Shown here piece after piece: positions 51,180 to 61,043 of a stretch of 64,000 nt of DNA. Location of the stretch: assembly GCF_023036475.1 (NCBI RefSeq), contig NZ_JAJQKI010000010.1, positions 62,001 through 126,000 on the forward strand, read 5' to 3'. Each line of letters begins with the position of its first letter. Positions within the stretch are counted from its first letter, which is position 1. The notes under the pieces were generated by a model, which was not told the origin of the DNA, searched no databases, and saw only the letters and a program-made list of their open reading frames with translations. Made by a program: the position numbers and the translations under genes. Source of the DNA: Bacillus pinisoli (GTDB taxonomy: Bacteria; Bacillota; Bacilli; Bacillales; SA4).

Positions 51180-52928
51180 ATGGAGGTTTTTAAGAAGCTG
51201 AAGCAATTCTATTGGCCTTATGTAAATTATTTTTATTGGTCCATGTTTTTTCTTTTATTTGTTACAGCAATTACGGTTGTCTATCCGATGATCCTACAGT
51301 ACACGATTGATAATGTCATATTAGCAGGTGACTATCGACTTGTTCCGTATATCGCGCTGGGCTTTGTTGGAATTATGGCAATTAAGGGTTTGACAACATA
51401 TTTTCATCAATACCTAGGAGATATGTTTGGTATTCGATCTGTGTATCGTTTACGAAATGCATTGTATGAGAAATTGCAATTTCTCCCATTTCGTTATTAT
51501 GATAATGCTAAAACAGGAGATTTAATGTCCAGATTAACAGCTGACGTGGAAGGTTTCCGTTTTTTCTTATCTTTTGGATTTGCAGAACTATTGCGTTTTT
51601 CACTTTTAATCGTACTAAGTTTAGGTGTTATGTTTTATTATTCCGTTCCTCTAACGATTGTTACAATGGCGGCGTTGCCATTCTTAGCATTCGTGGTATA
51701 TCGTTTTGATAAGAGGGTTCATCCTGCATTTAGAGGTATTAGAAAATCTTTTGGTAGATTAAATACAAAAGTACAAGAAAACATTAGCGGTATTAATACG
51801 GTTAAATCTTTATCTAGAGAATCGTTTGAAATTGACAAGTTTAATCATTCAAATAGTGATTATCGTGAGAAATACTTAGCGACATCGAATGTGTGGGCAA
51901 AATATTTCCCTCTAATGGAGTTCATCGGTAATATTTGTGTGGTTGCATTACTTTCCTACGGTGGGTTTCTTGTTATTAATGGGTCCGTTCAACCAGGGGA
52001 ACTTGTAGCCTTTTTCAGCTTAGTCTGGTATATTATGTGGCCTATTATGAACCTTGGGTTTGTCGTGAATCTTTTCTCTCAATCAAAAGCTTCAGGTGAA
52101 AGATTACTAGAGATATTAGAAGCAGACAATGAGATTCATGAAATTCCCAATCCGCTTAATAAGGATCGTTTAGAAGGGCATGTTCAATTCAAGTCAGTGA
52201 CACTTCAATATAAGGAAGAGGATGAGGAAGCTCTTACCGACATTAGCTTTGATGCAACACCAGGGAAAGTTATTGGCCTTATAGGTGCTACCGGAAGTGG
52301 TAAAACAAGTATCACTCAATTAATTACTAGATTTTACGAGCCGAATGAAGGACAAATTCTAGTAGATGGAATTGATATTAAAAATTATTCTATAAAAACA
52401 CTGAGGAAGAATATTGGATTTGTACTACAAGAATCCTTTCTTTTCTCTTCATCAATTAAAGCAAATATATCTTATGGTAACCCTGATGCAACGATGGAAC
52501 AAATTATGGATGCTGCAAAACGTGCACAAGCACATGACTTTATTATGGAGTTACCTGATGGGTATGACACGATGCTTGGAGAACGTGGCATGGGATTATC
52601 AGGGGGACAAAAACAGCGAATTGCGATTGCTCGTGCAATTTTAATTAATCCTAGTATTCTTGTACTCGATGATGCAACAAGTGCCGTAGATATGGAGACA
52701 GAATTCAAAATTCAAAAAGCATTTAAAGAAGTAATGAATGGACGTACTACCTTTATCATCGCCCATCGTATTTCCTCGCTTAAGCATGCTGATGAAATTA
52801 TTGTTCTAGAGAATGGTGTAATTGCGGAAAGAGGAGTTCATGATGACCTTCTTCAAAACAATGGAACGTATCAGAGAATTTATGATATCCAATATAAAGA
52901 CCGAGAAATCGTTACACAAGGGCAATAA
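51180..52928 (+). CDS. yknU: ABC exporter half-transporter YknU-like
   Basis: A 582-residue fusion of a six-helix membrane domain (~1-310) and a nucleotide-binding domain (~335-580). Walker A 'GLIGATGSGKTSIT', signature 'LSGGQKQR', Walker B 'ILVLDDATSAVD' with Asp instead of the catalytic Glu, and 'IIAHRISSL'. It pairs with the next gene 17 bp downstream to form a heterodimeric exporter; length and partner size match YknU/YknV of B. subtilis. AAGGAGGGTTAACATA precedes the ATG. Confidence 0.88.
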   Translation: MEVFKKLKQFYWPYVNYFYWSMFFLLFVTAITVVYPMILQYTIDNVILAGDYRLVPYIALGFVGIMAIKGLTTYFHQYLGDMFGIRSVYRLRNALYEKLQFLPFRYYDNAKTGDLMSRLTADVEGFRFFLSFGFAELLRFSLLIVLSLGVMFYYSVPLTIVTMAALPFLAFVVYRFDKRVHPAFRGIRKSFGRLNTKVQENISGINTVKSLSRESFEIDKFNHSNSDYREKYLATSNVWAKYFPLMEFIGNICVVALLSYGGFLVINGSVQPGELVAFFSLVWYIMWPIMNLGFVVNLFSQSKASGERLLEILEADNEIHEIPNPLNKDRLEGHVQFKSVTLQYKEEDEEALTDISFDATPGKVIGLIGATGSGKTSITQLITRFYEPNEGQILVDGIDIKNYSIKTLRKNIGFVLQESFLFSSSIKANISYGNPDATMEQIMDAAKRAQAHDFIMELPDGYDTMLGERGMGLSGGQKQRIAIARAILINPSILVLDDATSAVDMETEFKIQKAFKEVMNGRTTFIIAHRISSLKHADEIIVLENGVIAERGVHDDLLQNNGTYQRIYDIQYKDREIVTQGQ

Positions 52929-52945
52929 AGGAGGGGAGTTGTACT

Positions 52946-54766
52946 ATGAAAGATAGAGAACAAAAGAAAAGTAATTTAAATCGATTTCATTACTCAACGG
53001 AACAAGTCATTGAGAAACCATTTAATTGGCAGCAGCTATCAAGACTAATGTCATATATGAAACCATATTCAAAAAATTTATTACCTTTATCAATATTCGC
53101 TATGATTTTATCTACCACTGTTCGATTAATCGTACCGATTATTATAGGTAAATATTTATTAGACTTTGCCATAGCTGAAAAAAATACTAGTTTACTAGTA
53201 ACATTAGTCATAATCATTGCTGTATTGTATACAGTTTCGTACGTTGGAAATACGCTACGAATACGCTGGACAAATCTACTAGGGCAAAATGTTATCTATG
53301 ACTTGAGACAGCATTTGTTTACACATGTTCAATCTTTATCACATCGCTTTTTTGACTCACGGTCTGCAGGGTCCATCCTGGTAAGAATTTTAAATGATAT
53401 AAACTCCTTACAAGAATTATTTACAAGTGGAGTTATTAATCTATTAATGGATCTAATTATGCTACTAGGGATCTTCTTTATCTTATTCACGCTAAGTCCT
53501 GAGTTAGCTATTGCCGTCATGATTGTACTTCCGATCATGTTTTTTATCTCTACAAGTCTCCGCCGGAAAATTAGACGTTCTTGGCAGGTAGTTCGTATTA
53601 AACAATCAAAGTTAAACTCCCATTTAAATGAAAGTATTCAAGGGATACGTGTTACTCAGTCTTTTACACAGGAACGTGAAAACATGGAGTTCTTTGATGG
53701 CGTAAATACGGAAACACATGACTCCTGGCAAGATGCAACTAGAAAAAATGCAATGTTTCGTCCCTTTGTTGAAATGTCGAATGCAGTTGGAACGGCTATT
53801 CTAATCTGGTATGGTTCTACCCTTATATCAAATGAAACGATTACAATAGGTATATTTGTATCGTTTGCCTTTTATTTGGGTATGTTCTGGGATCCAATCT
53901 CACGTATTGGACAGATATATAACCAGCTATTAATGGCAATGGCTTCATCTGAACGTATTTTTGAATTCCTCGATGAAAAGCCAAACGTAGCGGAGAAGGA
54001 AGATGCAAAACGTTTAGAAAATATTATGGGACATATTGAATTTGATCATGTAGAATTTGCTTATGATTCTAATCGAAAAGCTTTAAAAGGTATTTCTTTA
54101 GAAATGAAAGCAGGGCAAACTGTCGCGCTTGTTGGACATACAGGTTCAGGGAAAACGACAATTGCAAACTTAGTCAGCAGATTCTATGACCCAACTAGCG
54201 GGGAAGTTAAAATTGATGGTGTTAACCTGAAAGACGTTACATTAGATAGTGTTCGTACTCAAATAAGTGTAGTCTTACAAGATACCTTTATTTTTTCTGG
54301 TACCATTATGGATAATATTAGATTTGGTAATCCTGAGGCTACTGATGAAGAAGTTGTAAAAGCGGCTCAAGCTGTTGGTGCACACCTGTTTATTGAGAAG
54401 CTGTCAAATGGTTATTTAACAGAAGTAGAAGAACGTGGAAATATCTTATCCGTCGGTGAGAGACAATTAATCTCATTTGCACGTGCTCTTTTGGCAGATC
54501 CTAAAATTCTGATTTTGGATGAAGCAACAGCAAGTATTGATACAGAAACAGAAGTTAAAATACAAAATGCACTTAAAACGTTATTAAAAAATAGAACAGC
54601 CATTATTATAGCGCATCGGTTGTCTACTATCCGTGAAGCAGATCATATCTTCGTGTTAGATCATGGAGAAATTATTGAGCAAGGTAATCACGCACAACTG
54701 ATGGATCATCAAGGCGAGTATTACAAGCTGGTTAAAGCACAATTTAATATGTTAAATGCAGGATAA
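52946..54766 (+). CDS. yknV: ABC exporter half-transporter YknV-like
   Basis: A 606-residue half-transporter: membrane domain ~40-330 and NBD ~360-600. Walker A 'ALVGHTGSGKTTIANL', Walker B 'ILILDEATASID' with the catalytic Glu, but the signature reads 'LSVGERQL' instead of LSGGQ. Combined with the Asp in the partner Walker B, both deviations fall in the same composite ATP site, leaving one canonical site, as in BmrCD/TM287-288-type heterodimers. AAAGGAGGGG precedes the ATG. Confidence 0.88.
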   Translation: MKDREQKKSNLNRFHYSTEQVIEKPFNWQQLSRLMSYMKPYSKNLLPLSIFAMILSTTVRLIVPIIIGKYLLDFAIAEKNTSLLVTLVIIIAVLYTVSYVGNTLRIRWTNLLGQNVIYDLRQHLFTHVQSLSHRFFDSRSAGSILVRILNDINSLQELFTSGVINLLMDLIMLLGIFFILFTLSPELAIAVMIVLPIMFFISTSLRRKIRRSWQVVRIKQSKLNSHLNESIQGIRVTQSFTQERENMEFFDGVNTETHDSWQDATRKNAMFRPFVEMSNAVGTAILIWYGSTLISNETITIGIFVSFAFYLGMFWDPISRIGQIYNQLLMAMASSERIFEFLDEKPNVAEKEDAKRLENIMGHIEFDHVEFAYDSNRKALKGISLEMKAGQTVALVGHTGSGKTTIANLVSRFYDPTSGEVKIDGVNLKDVTLDSVRTQISVVLQDTFIFSGTIMDNIRFGNPEATDEEVVKAAQAVGAHLFIEKLSNGYLTEVEERGNILSVGERQLISFARALLADPKILILDEATASIDTETEVKIQNALKTLLKNRTAIIIAHRLSTIREADHIFVLDHGEIIEQGNHAQLMDHQGEYYKLVKAQFNMLNAG

Positions 54767-54772
54767 ATGACG

Positions 54773-54801
54773 GAGACTCATACACATGAGTCTCTTTTTT
54801 A
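54773..54801 (+). terminator. Terminator after yknV
   Basis: GAGACTCA and TGAGTCTC pair around TACACA, followed by TTTTTT. Confidence 0.88.
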
Positions 54802-54913
54802 GCCTCTCTTTAACCAGTTTTTATTTTTAAACGTTAGGATAACTTTCTCATTTTTATCACTTGTCCATCACCTTAAGACGCTTTTTGCCATATATATATG
54901 AGGGGTGATAAAA

Positions 54914-56143
54914 ATGGAAATTATAGATAAACGAAATTCATTACCAACCCATCCATCTAAACGCTATAAAAGGCGTTCGCTTTCTGCCATTAAGAATATT
55001 GCCATTCATCATAGCGCAACTACGTCAGGTAGTGCAGAAAGTTTTGCTAGATACCATGTCAATACGTTAGGATGGCCAGGAATTGCTTATCACTATGTTG
55101 TTGATAAGGATGGTACCATTAGTCATTGTCATGATTTAGAAGTGGTTAGTTACCATGTTGGTAACAGCAATTATCGAGCAGTCGGAATTTGTATGGTAGG
55201 GGATTTTAGAACACAGCAGCTATCAGTTGCTCAAAAAAAAGCTACTCAAAATTTAGTCCTATCATTATTAGATGTGCTAACGATAAATGTTGAAGATGTT
55301 TGGGGCCATCAAGAATTTCCTGGATATGAATGGAAGCCATGTCCATCCATAAATATGGGTAATTTCAGAAGTGAACTAATGGGCATAACGAAAGGCAGCA
55401 AGCAGCCAATCTATCGGTCCACTTCTTATTCTTCAGGACCAAGAACACGCACATATTTGAGTTATGGAGATCAAGGCGATGATATTAAGGCATTACAAGA
55501 ACGTCTTGAAAAGCTAGGATTTAAACCAGGTATAATAGACGGTATATTTGGCAAGGTAACAGAAGATGCGGTGAAAAGGTTTCAAAAAGCCAATAATTTA
55601 AGGGTTGATGGTATAGTGGGACCTGAAACAAGAGAGGCACTAAAAAAATATGATGCAGAGGTGCCAATTATTGAGCTAGCATCACCTACCGATGAAGAGT
55701 CAGATGATAGCGAATTGTATGAATCAGAGTCTAGAAGGACTCTAAGGCTTCTTACACCTTATATACGGGGTGAAGATGTAAGAGATGTTCAGGAGAAAAT
55801 AGGAGCCGTTGCAGATGGAATCTTTGGCCCATCCACAGCAGAAGCGGTAAGAAGATTCCAGAGTCAACGGGGTTTAGTGGCAGATGGAATTGTTGGACCT
55901 AAGACATGGCAGGCTTTAGATCGAGTTAAAACAGGCGGAGTCCCTTACTCCCGTTTATTATTCTTAGCCTCTCCATATTTACAGGGAAGAGACGTAAAAA
56001 GAGTTCAGCAGGCATTAAATATTTCTGCTGACGGTATCTTTGGTCCTATGACTGATCAAGCAGTAAGAAATTTTCAACGAAGAGAAAGACTTGAGGTAGA
56101 TGGAATTGTCGGTCCTAATACTTGGAACCGTCTAATGGATTAA
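54914..56143 (+). CDS. N-acetylmuramoyl-L-alanine amidase with three PG-binding domains
   Basis: A 409-residue amidase_2 (PGRP-type) hydrolase. Catalytic domain ~20-150: 'IAIHHSATTSG', 'WPGIAYHYVVDKDGTI', 'HEVVSYHVGN'-like 'LEVVSYHVGN', 'WGHQEFPGYEWKPCPSINM' (Zn His/His/Cys set). Three PG_binding_1 domains follow at ~187-250, ~275-335 and ~345-408, each with the 'VQxxLxxxGxxxDGIFGxxTxxAVRxFQ...VDGIVGPxTW' pattern. No signal peptide or TM is seen, which suggests export by other means or release on lysis. The ATG at 54914 follows GAGGGGTGAT; the GTG at 54905 overlaps it. Confidence 0.92.
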   Translation: MEIIDKRNSLPTHPSKRYKRRSLSAIKNIAIHHSATTSGSAESFARYHVNTLGWPGIAYHYVVDKDGTISHCHDLEVVSYHVGNSNYRAVGICMVGDFRTQQLSVAQKKATQNLVLSLLDVLTINVEDVWGHQEFPGYEWKPCPSINMGNFRSELMGITKGSKQPIYRSTSYSSGPRTRTYLSYGDQGDDIKALQERLEKLGFKPGIIDGIFGKVTEDAVKRFQKANNLRVDGIVGPETREALKKYDAEVPIIELASPTDEESDDSELYESESRRTLRLLTPYIRGEDVRDVQEKIGAVADGIFGPSTAEAVRRFQSQRGLVADGIVGPKTWQALDRVKTGGVPYSRLLFLASPYLQGRDVKRVQQALNISADGIFGPMTDQAVRNFQRRERLEVDGIVGPNTWNRLMD

Positions 56144-56172
56144 CACAGCCGCTATTAGAGGGGGCGTAGTTG

Positions 56173-56207
56173 AGACTTACATACAGATGTAAGTCTTCTT
56201 TTTTGTC
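56173..56207 (+). terminator. Terminator after the amidase gene
   Basis: AGACTTACAT and ATGTAAGTCT pair around ACAG, followed by TCTTTTTTG. Confidence 0.85.
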
Positions 56208-56426
56208 GATGATGTTGATAAAGTGGTTGTGCCTAACATGTATGGGGATTATAATACTTGTGAAAAGAGCTATCTTAAGTATAGAGTTTATAAAATACTT
56301 ATTATCGGTTATGATTGTTTTAATGGTGGTAATACATCTATTACCATAGAGTAAAGATGATTATGGAGTTTACATGCAATTTAGAGAAAAATAAGAATAG
56401 TTATTAGGATGTATGGAGGAATTGTT

Positions 56427-57089
56427 GTGAAAAAAGAGTTTGCCGTCATTGGCCTTGGAAGATTTGGTGGAAGTATATGTCGTTCGTTAAGCCAACTTGG
56501 TATGGATGTGTTAGCAATAGATATTGATGAAGATAAAGTTAATCACTATTCTTCCATAGCCTCACATGCTGTAGTGGGGGACACGACTGATGAGGTAGTC
56601 TTAAAAAGTCTAGGAATTCGTAATTTTGACCATGTCATTATTGCCATAGGAGACAATATCCAAGCAAGTATATTAACAACACTTATTCTTAAAGAATTGG
56701 GCGTTAAGCATATAACAGTAAAAGCACAAAATGATTATCATGAGAAAGTATTAACGAAGATTGGTGCAGATCAAATTGTTCATCCTGAGCGGGATATGGG
56801 TGAAAGGATTGCCCATAACATTGTCTCTAACAATGTATTGGATTATTTAGAGCTTTCAGATGAACACAGTATTGTTGAAATTATCGCAAGTAAACATGTA
56901 GATGGATATTCATTAATCGACCTCGATATCCGAGCTAAATACGGAATAAACATAGTAGCCATTAAACGAGGAAAGGATATTCTTGTTTCTCCTCAAGCAT
57001 CTGAGACGATCTTACAAGGTGATATTCTTATCGTTATTGGAGCAGATACAGATATCAATCGTTTCGAGAAGAATTTAATTGAAGATTAA
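56427..57089 (+). CDS. ktrC: Potassium channel regulatory subunit KtrC
   Basis: A 220-residue RCK protein. N-terminal NAD/ATP-binding 'FAVIGLGRFGGSICRSLSQLGMDVLAIDIDEDKVNHY' and RCK_C ~140-220 ('HVDGYSLIDLDIRAKYGINIVAIKRGKDILVSPQASETILQGDILIVIGADTDI'). KtrC gates the KtrD K+ channel, and its RCK_C domain is a c-di-AMP target in B. subtilis. The GTG at 56427 is 9 nt from GGAGGA; the upstream ATG at 56409 lies ahead of that site. The order ktrC-rnjA-rpoY-def-ykyA-pdhA matches B. subtilis (adeC is absent here). Confidence 0.9.
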   Translation: MKKEFAVIGLGRFGGSICRSLSQLGMDVLAIDIDEDKVNHYSSIASHAVVGDTTDEVVLKSLGIRNFDHVIIAIGDNIQASILTTLILKELGVKHITVKAQNDYHEKVLTKIGADQIVHPERDMGERIAHNIVSNNVLDYLELSDEHSIVEIIASKHVDGYSLIDLDIRAKYGINIVAIKRGKDILVSPQASETILQGDILIVIGADTDINRFEKNLIED

Positions 57090-57113
57090 ATTCATTGGTT
57101 TTTATTCCTTACT

Positions 57114-57147
57114 AAAAAAAACGAAGGCAGCATGCCTTCGTTTTTTT
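57114..57147. terminator. Bidirectional terminator between ktrC and rnjA
   Basis: AAAAACGAAGGCA and TGCCTTCGTTTTT pair around GCA, with T-runs on both strands. Confidence 0.9.
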
Positions 57148-58813
57148 ATACTTCCATAATAATTGGAAGGATCATTGGTTTACGTTTTGTTTTTTCATAT
57201 AAGAATGGGGAAAGCGTGTCTGTAATTTCATTCTTAATTTCAGACCATTGTGTCGTCTTTCTTTCCATTACTTTGTTTAAGTGCTTGGTAATAAGAGTTT
57301 GAGCATCGTTGATAAGGTCACCAGATTCTCTCATGTACACAAATCCACGCGAGATTAAATCAGGTCCAGCTGCAATTTTAAATTCTTTCATGTTGATGCT
57401 AACCACAACAATAACTAAACCTTCTTCAGATAGAATTCGACGATCTCGGAGTACGATATTCCCAATATCACCAATTCCGCTTCCATCTATATATACATTA
57501 CCTGAAGGGATCTTACCTGCTACACTACCTTCATCAGAACCAAGAGCAAGAACTTCACCATTATCCATGATAAAGCAGTTCTCTTCATGAACACCACAAT
57601 CTACGGCAAGTTTAACATGCATTTTTTGCATTCTATATTCACCATGAATAGGCATAAAGAACTTCGGTTTCATTAGGCGTAACATTAGTTTTTGTTCTTC
57701 TTGTCCACCATGACCTGAAGTGTGAATATCATTTAGTGAGCCGTGAATAACTTCTGCTCCTGCTTTGAAAAGCATATTAATAGTTCGGCTAACACTAATA
57801 GTATTCCCTGGGATAGGTGATGAAGAAAACACAACAGTATCTCCAGGAATAATTTGAATTTGGCGATGGGTACCGTTAGCAATTCGAGAAAGGGCAGCCA
57901 TCGGCTCACCTTGACTTCCTGTACATAAAATTACAACTTTTTCAGCCGCCATTCGGTTTATTTGGCCAGCATCTATAAATGTATCTTTCGGACATCTGAT
58001 ATATCCGAGTTCTTGTCCAATATTAATCGCAGCTTCCATACTTCTTCCGAAAACAGCCACTTTTCTTCCATTAATAACTGCTGCTTCTACCACTTGTTGT
58101 AAGCGGTGGATATTAGAAGCGAAGGTAGCGAAAATAATTCTACCAGATACTTTACGGAAAATATCGTGAATACTTTCTCCGACTTTCCTCTCAGACATTG
58201 TAAAATGAGGAACCTCACTATTAGTACTATCAGAAAGTAAGCAAAGTACTCCTTCTTTTCCTATTTCAGCCATTTTTGTTAGGTTAGCTGGTTCTCCAAC
58301 AGGAGTGAAGTCAAACTTGAAATCTCCTGTGTGAACAATTTGTCCAGGTGGGGTCTTTACTACAATCCCATAAGCATCAGGAATACTATGAGTCGTTCTA
58401 AAGAAGGTAACAGATGTTTTTCTGAATTTAATAATATCGTCTTCTTTAATTTCATGGAGAGTCGTCTGTCTTAATAATCCATGCTCTTCTAGCTTGTTCT
58501 TAATTAAGCCTAGTGCAAGCTTACCACCGTAAACAGGAATATTAATCTCTCTTAATAGGTATGGGATCCCCCCAATATGATCCTCATGTCCGTGTGTAAT
58601 AAATAAACCTTTAATTTTATCAACGTTTTTAACTAGATAACTGTAATCTGGAATAACATAATCTATTCCGAGTAACTCGTCTTCAGGAAACTTAATCCCA
58701 GCGTCAATTAATATAATTTCATCCTGGAATTGCACTCCGTACGTATTTTTACCGATTTCGCCCAGTCCGCCTAGAGCAAAAACAGCAGTTTGATCGTTTT
58801 TAACAAACTTCAT
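57146..58813 (-). CDS. rnjA: Ribonuclease J1
   Basis: A 555-residue metallo-beta-lactamase/beta-CASP ribonuclease with 5'-3' exo- and endo-activity in mRNA decay. '[18 protein letters not shown]' is the HxHxDH metal motif, 'HTGDFKFD', 'LCLLSDSTN', '[11 protein letters not shown]' and '[32 protein letters not shown]' are the remaining MBL/CASP elements, and '[22 protein letters not shown]' begins the C-terminal domain. It is cotranscribed with rpoY, 3 bp upstream. Confidence 0.97.
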   Translation of the reverse strand: MKFVKNDQTAVFALGGLGEIGKNTYGVQFQDEIILIDAGIKFPEDELLGIDYVIPDYSYLVKNVDKIKGLFITHGHEDHIGGIPYLLREINIPVYGGKLALGLIKNKLEEHGLLRQTTLHEIKEDDIIKFRKTSVTFFRTTHSIPDAYGIVVKTPPGQIVHTGDFKFDFTPVGEPANLTKMAEIGKEGVLCLLSDSTNSEVPHFTMSERKVGESIHDIFRKVSGRIIFATFASNIHRLQQVVEAAVINGRKVAVFGRSMEAAINIGQELGYIRCPKDTFIDAGQINRMAAEKVVILCTGSQGEPMAALSRIANGTHRQIQIIPGDTVVFSSSPIPGNTISVSRTINMLFKAGAEVIHGSLNDIHTSGHGGQEEQKLMLRLMKPKFFMPIHGEYRMQKMHVKLAVDCGVHEENCFIMDNGEVLALGSDEGSVAGKIPSGNVYIDGSGIGDIGNIVLRDRRILSEEGLVIVVVSINMKEFKIAAGPDLISRGFVYMRESGDLINDAQTLITKHLNKVMERKTTQWSEIKNEITDTLSPFLYEKTKRKPMILPIIMEV

Positions 58814-58816
58814 AAT

Positions 58817-59026
58817 TTATACCGTCTCCATCTTAAAATTTTCAGATTGTTGTTCATACTCTAAAAAAGCGCCAGAAACTTTTTGAACAAATTCGATGTT
58901 ATAGTTGCGGTCGGACAAGCTTTCACGAACTTCTCTTTCAGTTTCTGCTTCTACATAAATAGTTCTTGTACGTTCACGAACAGGAACTTCATACTTACTT
59001 TCTTGAAAATATACTTTAAATACCAT
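58817..59026 (-). CDS. rpoY: RNA polymerase epsilon subunit
   Basis: A 69-residue protein matching YkzG/RpoY ('[64 protein letters not shown]'). The epsilon subunit is a small, Firmicute-specific RNA polymerase component fixed next to rnjA. A GGAGAGA site precedes the ATG. Confidence 0.95.
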   Translation of the reverse strand: MVFKVYFQESKYEVPVRERTRTIYVEAETEREVRESLSDRNYNIEFVQKVSGAFLEYEQQSENFKMETV

Positions 59027-59278
59027 TTCTATCTCTCCTTGAGCTACTTTTATATATAATGTTCTAAATGGAGTACTTTCCTATCTTGGGGATATATGGA
59101 ATGTAGTTTCCAGAATGAACAATTTTAAGCAAGTTTTGTAAATACACATAAATGTTATTATATGATGGATTAGTTCCTGATGCAAATAGCCGAACTATTG
59201 TGACTCATTCTATTATATCGGAAAACGGAATATATTTCATGTTTTTTCTATTTTGACTAATATTTAGAAGGTTATGTC

Positions 59279-59350
59279 TTATGCAATTGATTTTTTTCTG
59301 AGCATATCGTTCCATTGTTCAACTAATTTTTGTTTTAATTTTTTTAACAT
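59279..59350 (-). CDS. Candidate 23-residue basic small protein
   Basis: On the minus strand GGAAGGAGTGGATGAT is followed by ATG at 59350, 8 nt after AAGGAG, and a 23-codon frame encoding MLKKLKQKLVEQWNDMLRKK plus SIA. The peptide is cationic and amphipathic. A CATATACTAG-like box lies about 55 bp upstream on the same strand and could be a sporulation-type -10, but no good -35 was found. No family is recognised. Listed because of the strong ribosome site; it may not be a gene. Confidence 0.35.
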   Translation of the reverse strand: MLKKLKQKLVEQWNDMLRKKSIA

Positions 59351-59489
59351 ATCATCCACTCCTTCCAGCATCCAGGATGCATAATTTTCCACGATTTTCG
59401 TAGTACTAGTATATGTAGGACAAGTGCATTTCTCTCGTGGGTATAAATGGAATTCAAAGGAAAAGTGGATTAGCTTTTTTAGACAAAAC

Positions 59490-59512
59490 AAAAAACCCTT
59501 AGTAGGGTTCTT
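59490..59512 (-). terminator. Terminator of def
   Basis: On the minus strand AACCCT and AGGGTT pair around ACTA, followed by TTTTTGTTTTG. Confidence 0.8.
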
Positions 59513-59531
59513 TAGATGTTTTATTTTACTT

Positions 59532-60086
59532 CTATCTTTCAATAACCACAGCATTTTCAGGTTCTTTAAATGGATCATGCTTGTTAATGTGATCATAAAA
59601 CATAACTCCATTCAGGTGGTCAATTTCATGCTGAAATACAATAGAAAGAAGACCTTTTAATCGAAGTTTTACTTCTTTACCTTCAATATCGTACCCTTTC
59701 ACAGTTATACGAGAGTATCTGGGAACATAGCCTTCTACGAGACGGTCAACAGATAAACAGCCTTCACCAGTGTCTAGATAGCTTCTTTCAACTGAATGAC
59801 TAACAATTTTGGGGTTAAATAGAGCATAGCTGTGAAGAGTATTCTTTTCATCAGTAACATGTATGGCAATCATCCGTTTTGGGACATTAATTTGTGGGGC
59901 AGCTATGCCAATCCCAGGTCGTAGTTGATAAAGAGCTGCAAGTTCTGGATTTTGACTATTAATAATAAACTCAAGCATATCTTGTAAAATTTTTTTATCG
60001 GCTTCAGACGCCGGTAATGAGACTTCCTCCGCTACTTTACGCAAAGTTGGGTGACCTTCCCTAATAACATCCTTCATAGTAATCAT
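59532..60086 (-). CDS. def: Peptide deformylase
   Basis: A 184-residue Fe/Zn peptide deformylase that removes the formyl group from nascent proteins. The three motifs are 'GIGIAAPQI', 'GEGCLSV' and 'QHEIDHLNG'. Length and position before ykyA match B. subtilis YkrB (DefB). The start at 60086 ([22 protein letters not shown]) is preferred over a TTG-started frame 3 codons longer. Confidence 0.95.
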   Translation of the reverse strand: MITMKDVIREGHPTLRKVAEEVSLPASEADKKILQDMLEFIINSQNPELAALYQLRPGIGIAAPQINVPKRMIAIHVTDEKNTLHSYALFNPKIVSHSVERSYLDTGEGCLSVDRLVEGYVPRYSRITVKGYDIEGKEVKLRLKGLLSIVFQHEIDHLNGVMFYDHINKHDPFKEPENAVVIER

Positions 60087-60272
60087 ATAAACCAACCCCT
60101 AGCATTAAAAAGAATAGTATATTTTTGATAAAAGCATACCATATATAATAACTCTATTAAAGAAACGAGCTCTATTATACTTGAAAGAGAACTACAAATT
60201 ACTTTCACTCAAGAACTAACCTGCCAGGACTATTTGATTGGACAAGCGCATAAGGATGTAAGGAAGTTTAAG

Positions 60273-60301
60273 TTGTCAGACTATATATAAGAATTTATAG
60301 T
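60273..60301 (+). promoter_or_regulatory. SigA-type promoter of ykyA
   Basis: TTGTCA (60273-60278), a 17-bp spacer and TATAGT (60296-60301) sit about 30 bp upstream of the ykyA ATG. Confidence 0.7.
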
Positions 60302-60330
60302 AAAATATGGACATAAAAGGGGGAATTTAA

Positions 60331-60987
60331 ATGCGATACATAATAAAGATGATTTGTCTAACTACACTTTTTCTGATTACAGCTTGCACATCTGGTCCAA
60401 CACCTGCAGAACAAATCTATGTTCACTTAGAACAAGCTGTAAAATTAGAAACTGAGTTTGAACAACAGCAGAAACCAATAACTGATTTAGAACAGCAAGA
60501 AAAAGAATTATACAATCAAATTATTGAGCTTGGACTAAAAGAAATTGAAAAAATTAAAGAGTTATCTGCAGAAGCGACAAAAATTGTGGATGAAAGGAAA
60601 GCGAGACTGGAACAAGAATATGAAAGTATAAAACAGTCAAAAGCAGAGTTTGATAAAATAACTCAAATTGTAGCAGAGATGAAAACAGATGAATTGAAGC
60701 AGGAAGCAGAAACACTTATCGATATCATGAATGAACGTTTTCAAACCTACGAAAGCCTTTATTCGTCCTATTTAACCTCTATCTCTTTAGATCAAGAATT
60801 ATATGCAATGTTTCAACAAGAGGATTTAACTTTAGAAGCCCTTGAAGGTAAAATAAATGAAATCAACACAAGTTATGAACAGGTTATACAATTAAATGAG
60901 TCGTTTAATTCCGCTACAACACAGTATAACGAACAGAAGAAGAATTTTTACGAAACTGCAGGTCTAGAAGTTTCATATGAGAAGTGA
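60331..60987 (+). CDS. ykyA: YkyA-type cell-wall-associated lipoprotein
   Basis: A 218-residue lipoprotein: signal 'MRYIIKMICLTTLFLITAC' with LITAC lipobox, then a predominantly coiled-coil helical domain rich in Glu/Gln/Lys ('EQQQKPITDLEQQEKELYNQIIELGLKEIEKIKEL...ARLEQEYESIKQSKAEFDKITQIVAEMKTDELKQEAETLIDIMNERFQTYESLYSSYL'). It matches YkyA (putative cell-wall-binding lipoprotein family), encoded between def and pdhA as in B. subtilis. AAGGGGGAA precedes the ATG. Confidence 0.92.
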   Translation: MRYIIKMICLTTLFLITACTSGPTPAEQIYVHLEQAVKLETEFEQQQKPITDLEQQEKELYNQIIELGLKEIEKIKELSAEATKIVDERKARLEQEYESIKQSKAEFDKITQIVAEMKTDELKQEAETLIDIMNERFQTYESLYSSYLTSISLDQELYAMFQQEDLTLEALEGKINEINTSYEQVIQLNESFNSATTQYNEQKKNFYETAGLEVSYEK

Positions 60988-60990
60988 GGG

Positions 60991-61023
60991 GAGAGAACTT
61001 TTTATAAGTTCTCTTCTTTTATT
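60991..61023 (+). terminator. Terminator after ykyA
   Basis: AGAGAACTT and AAGTTCTCT pair around TTTAT, followed by TCTTTTATTTT. Confidence 0.82.
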
Positions 61024-61043
61024 TTGTTTGTAAAAGTAATATA

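Noticed and set aside
59424..59660. 78-residue plus-strand frame overlapping def
   Set aside because: Antisense to the peptide deformylase 3' end and terminator; a shadow of that gene.
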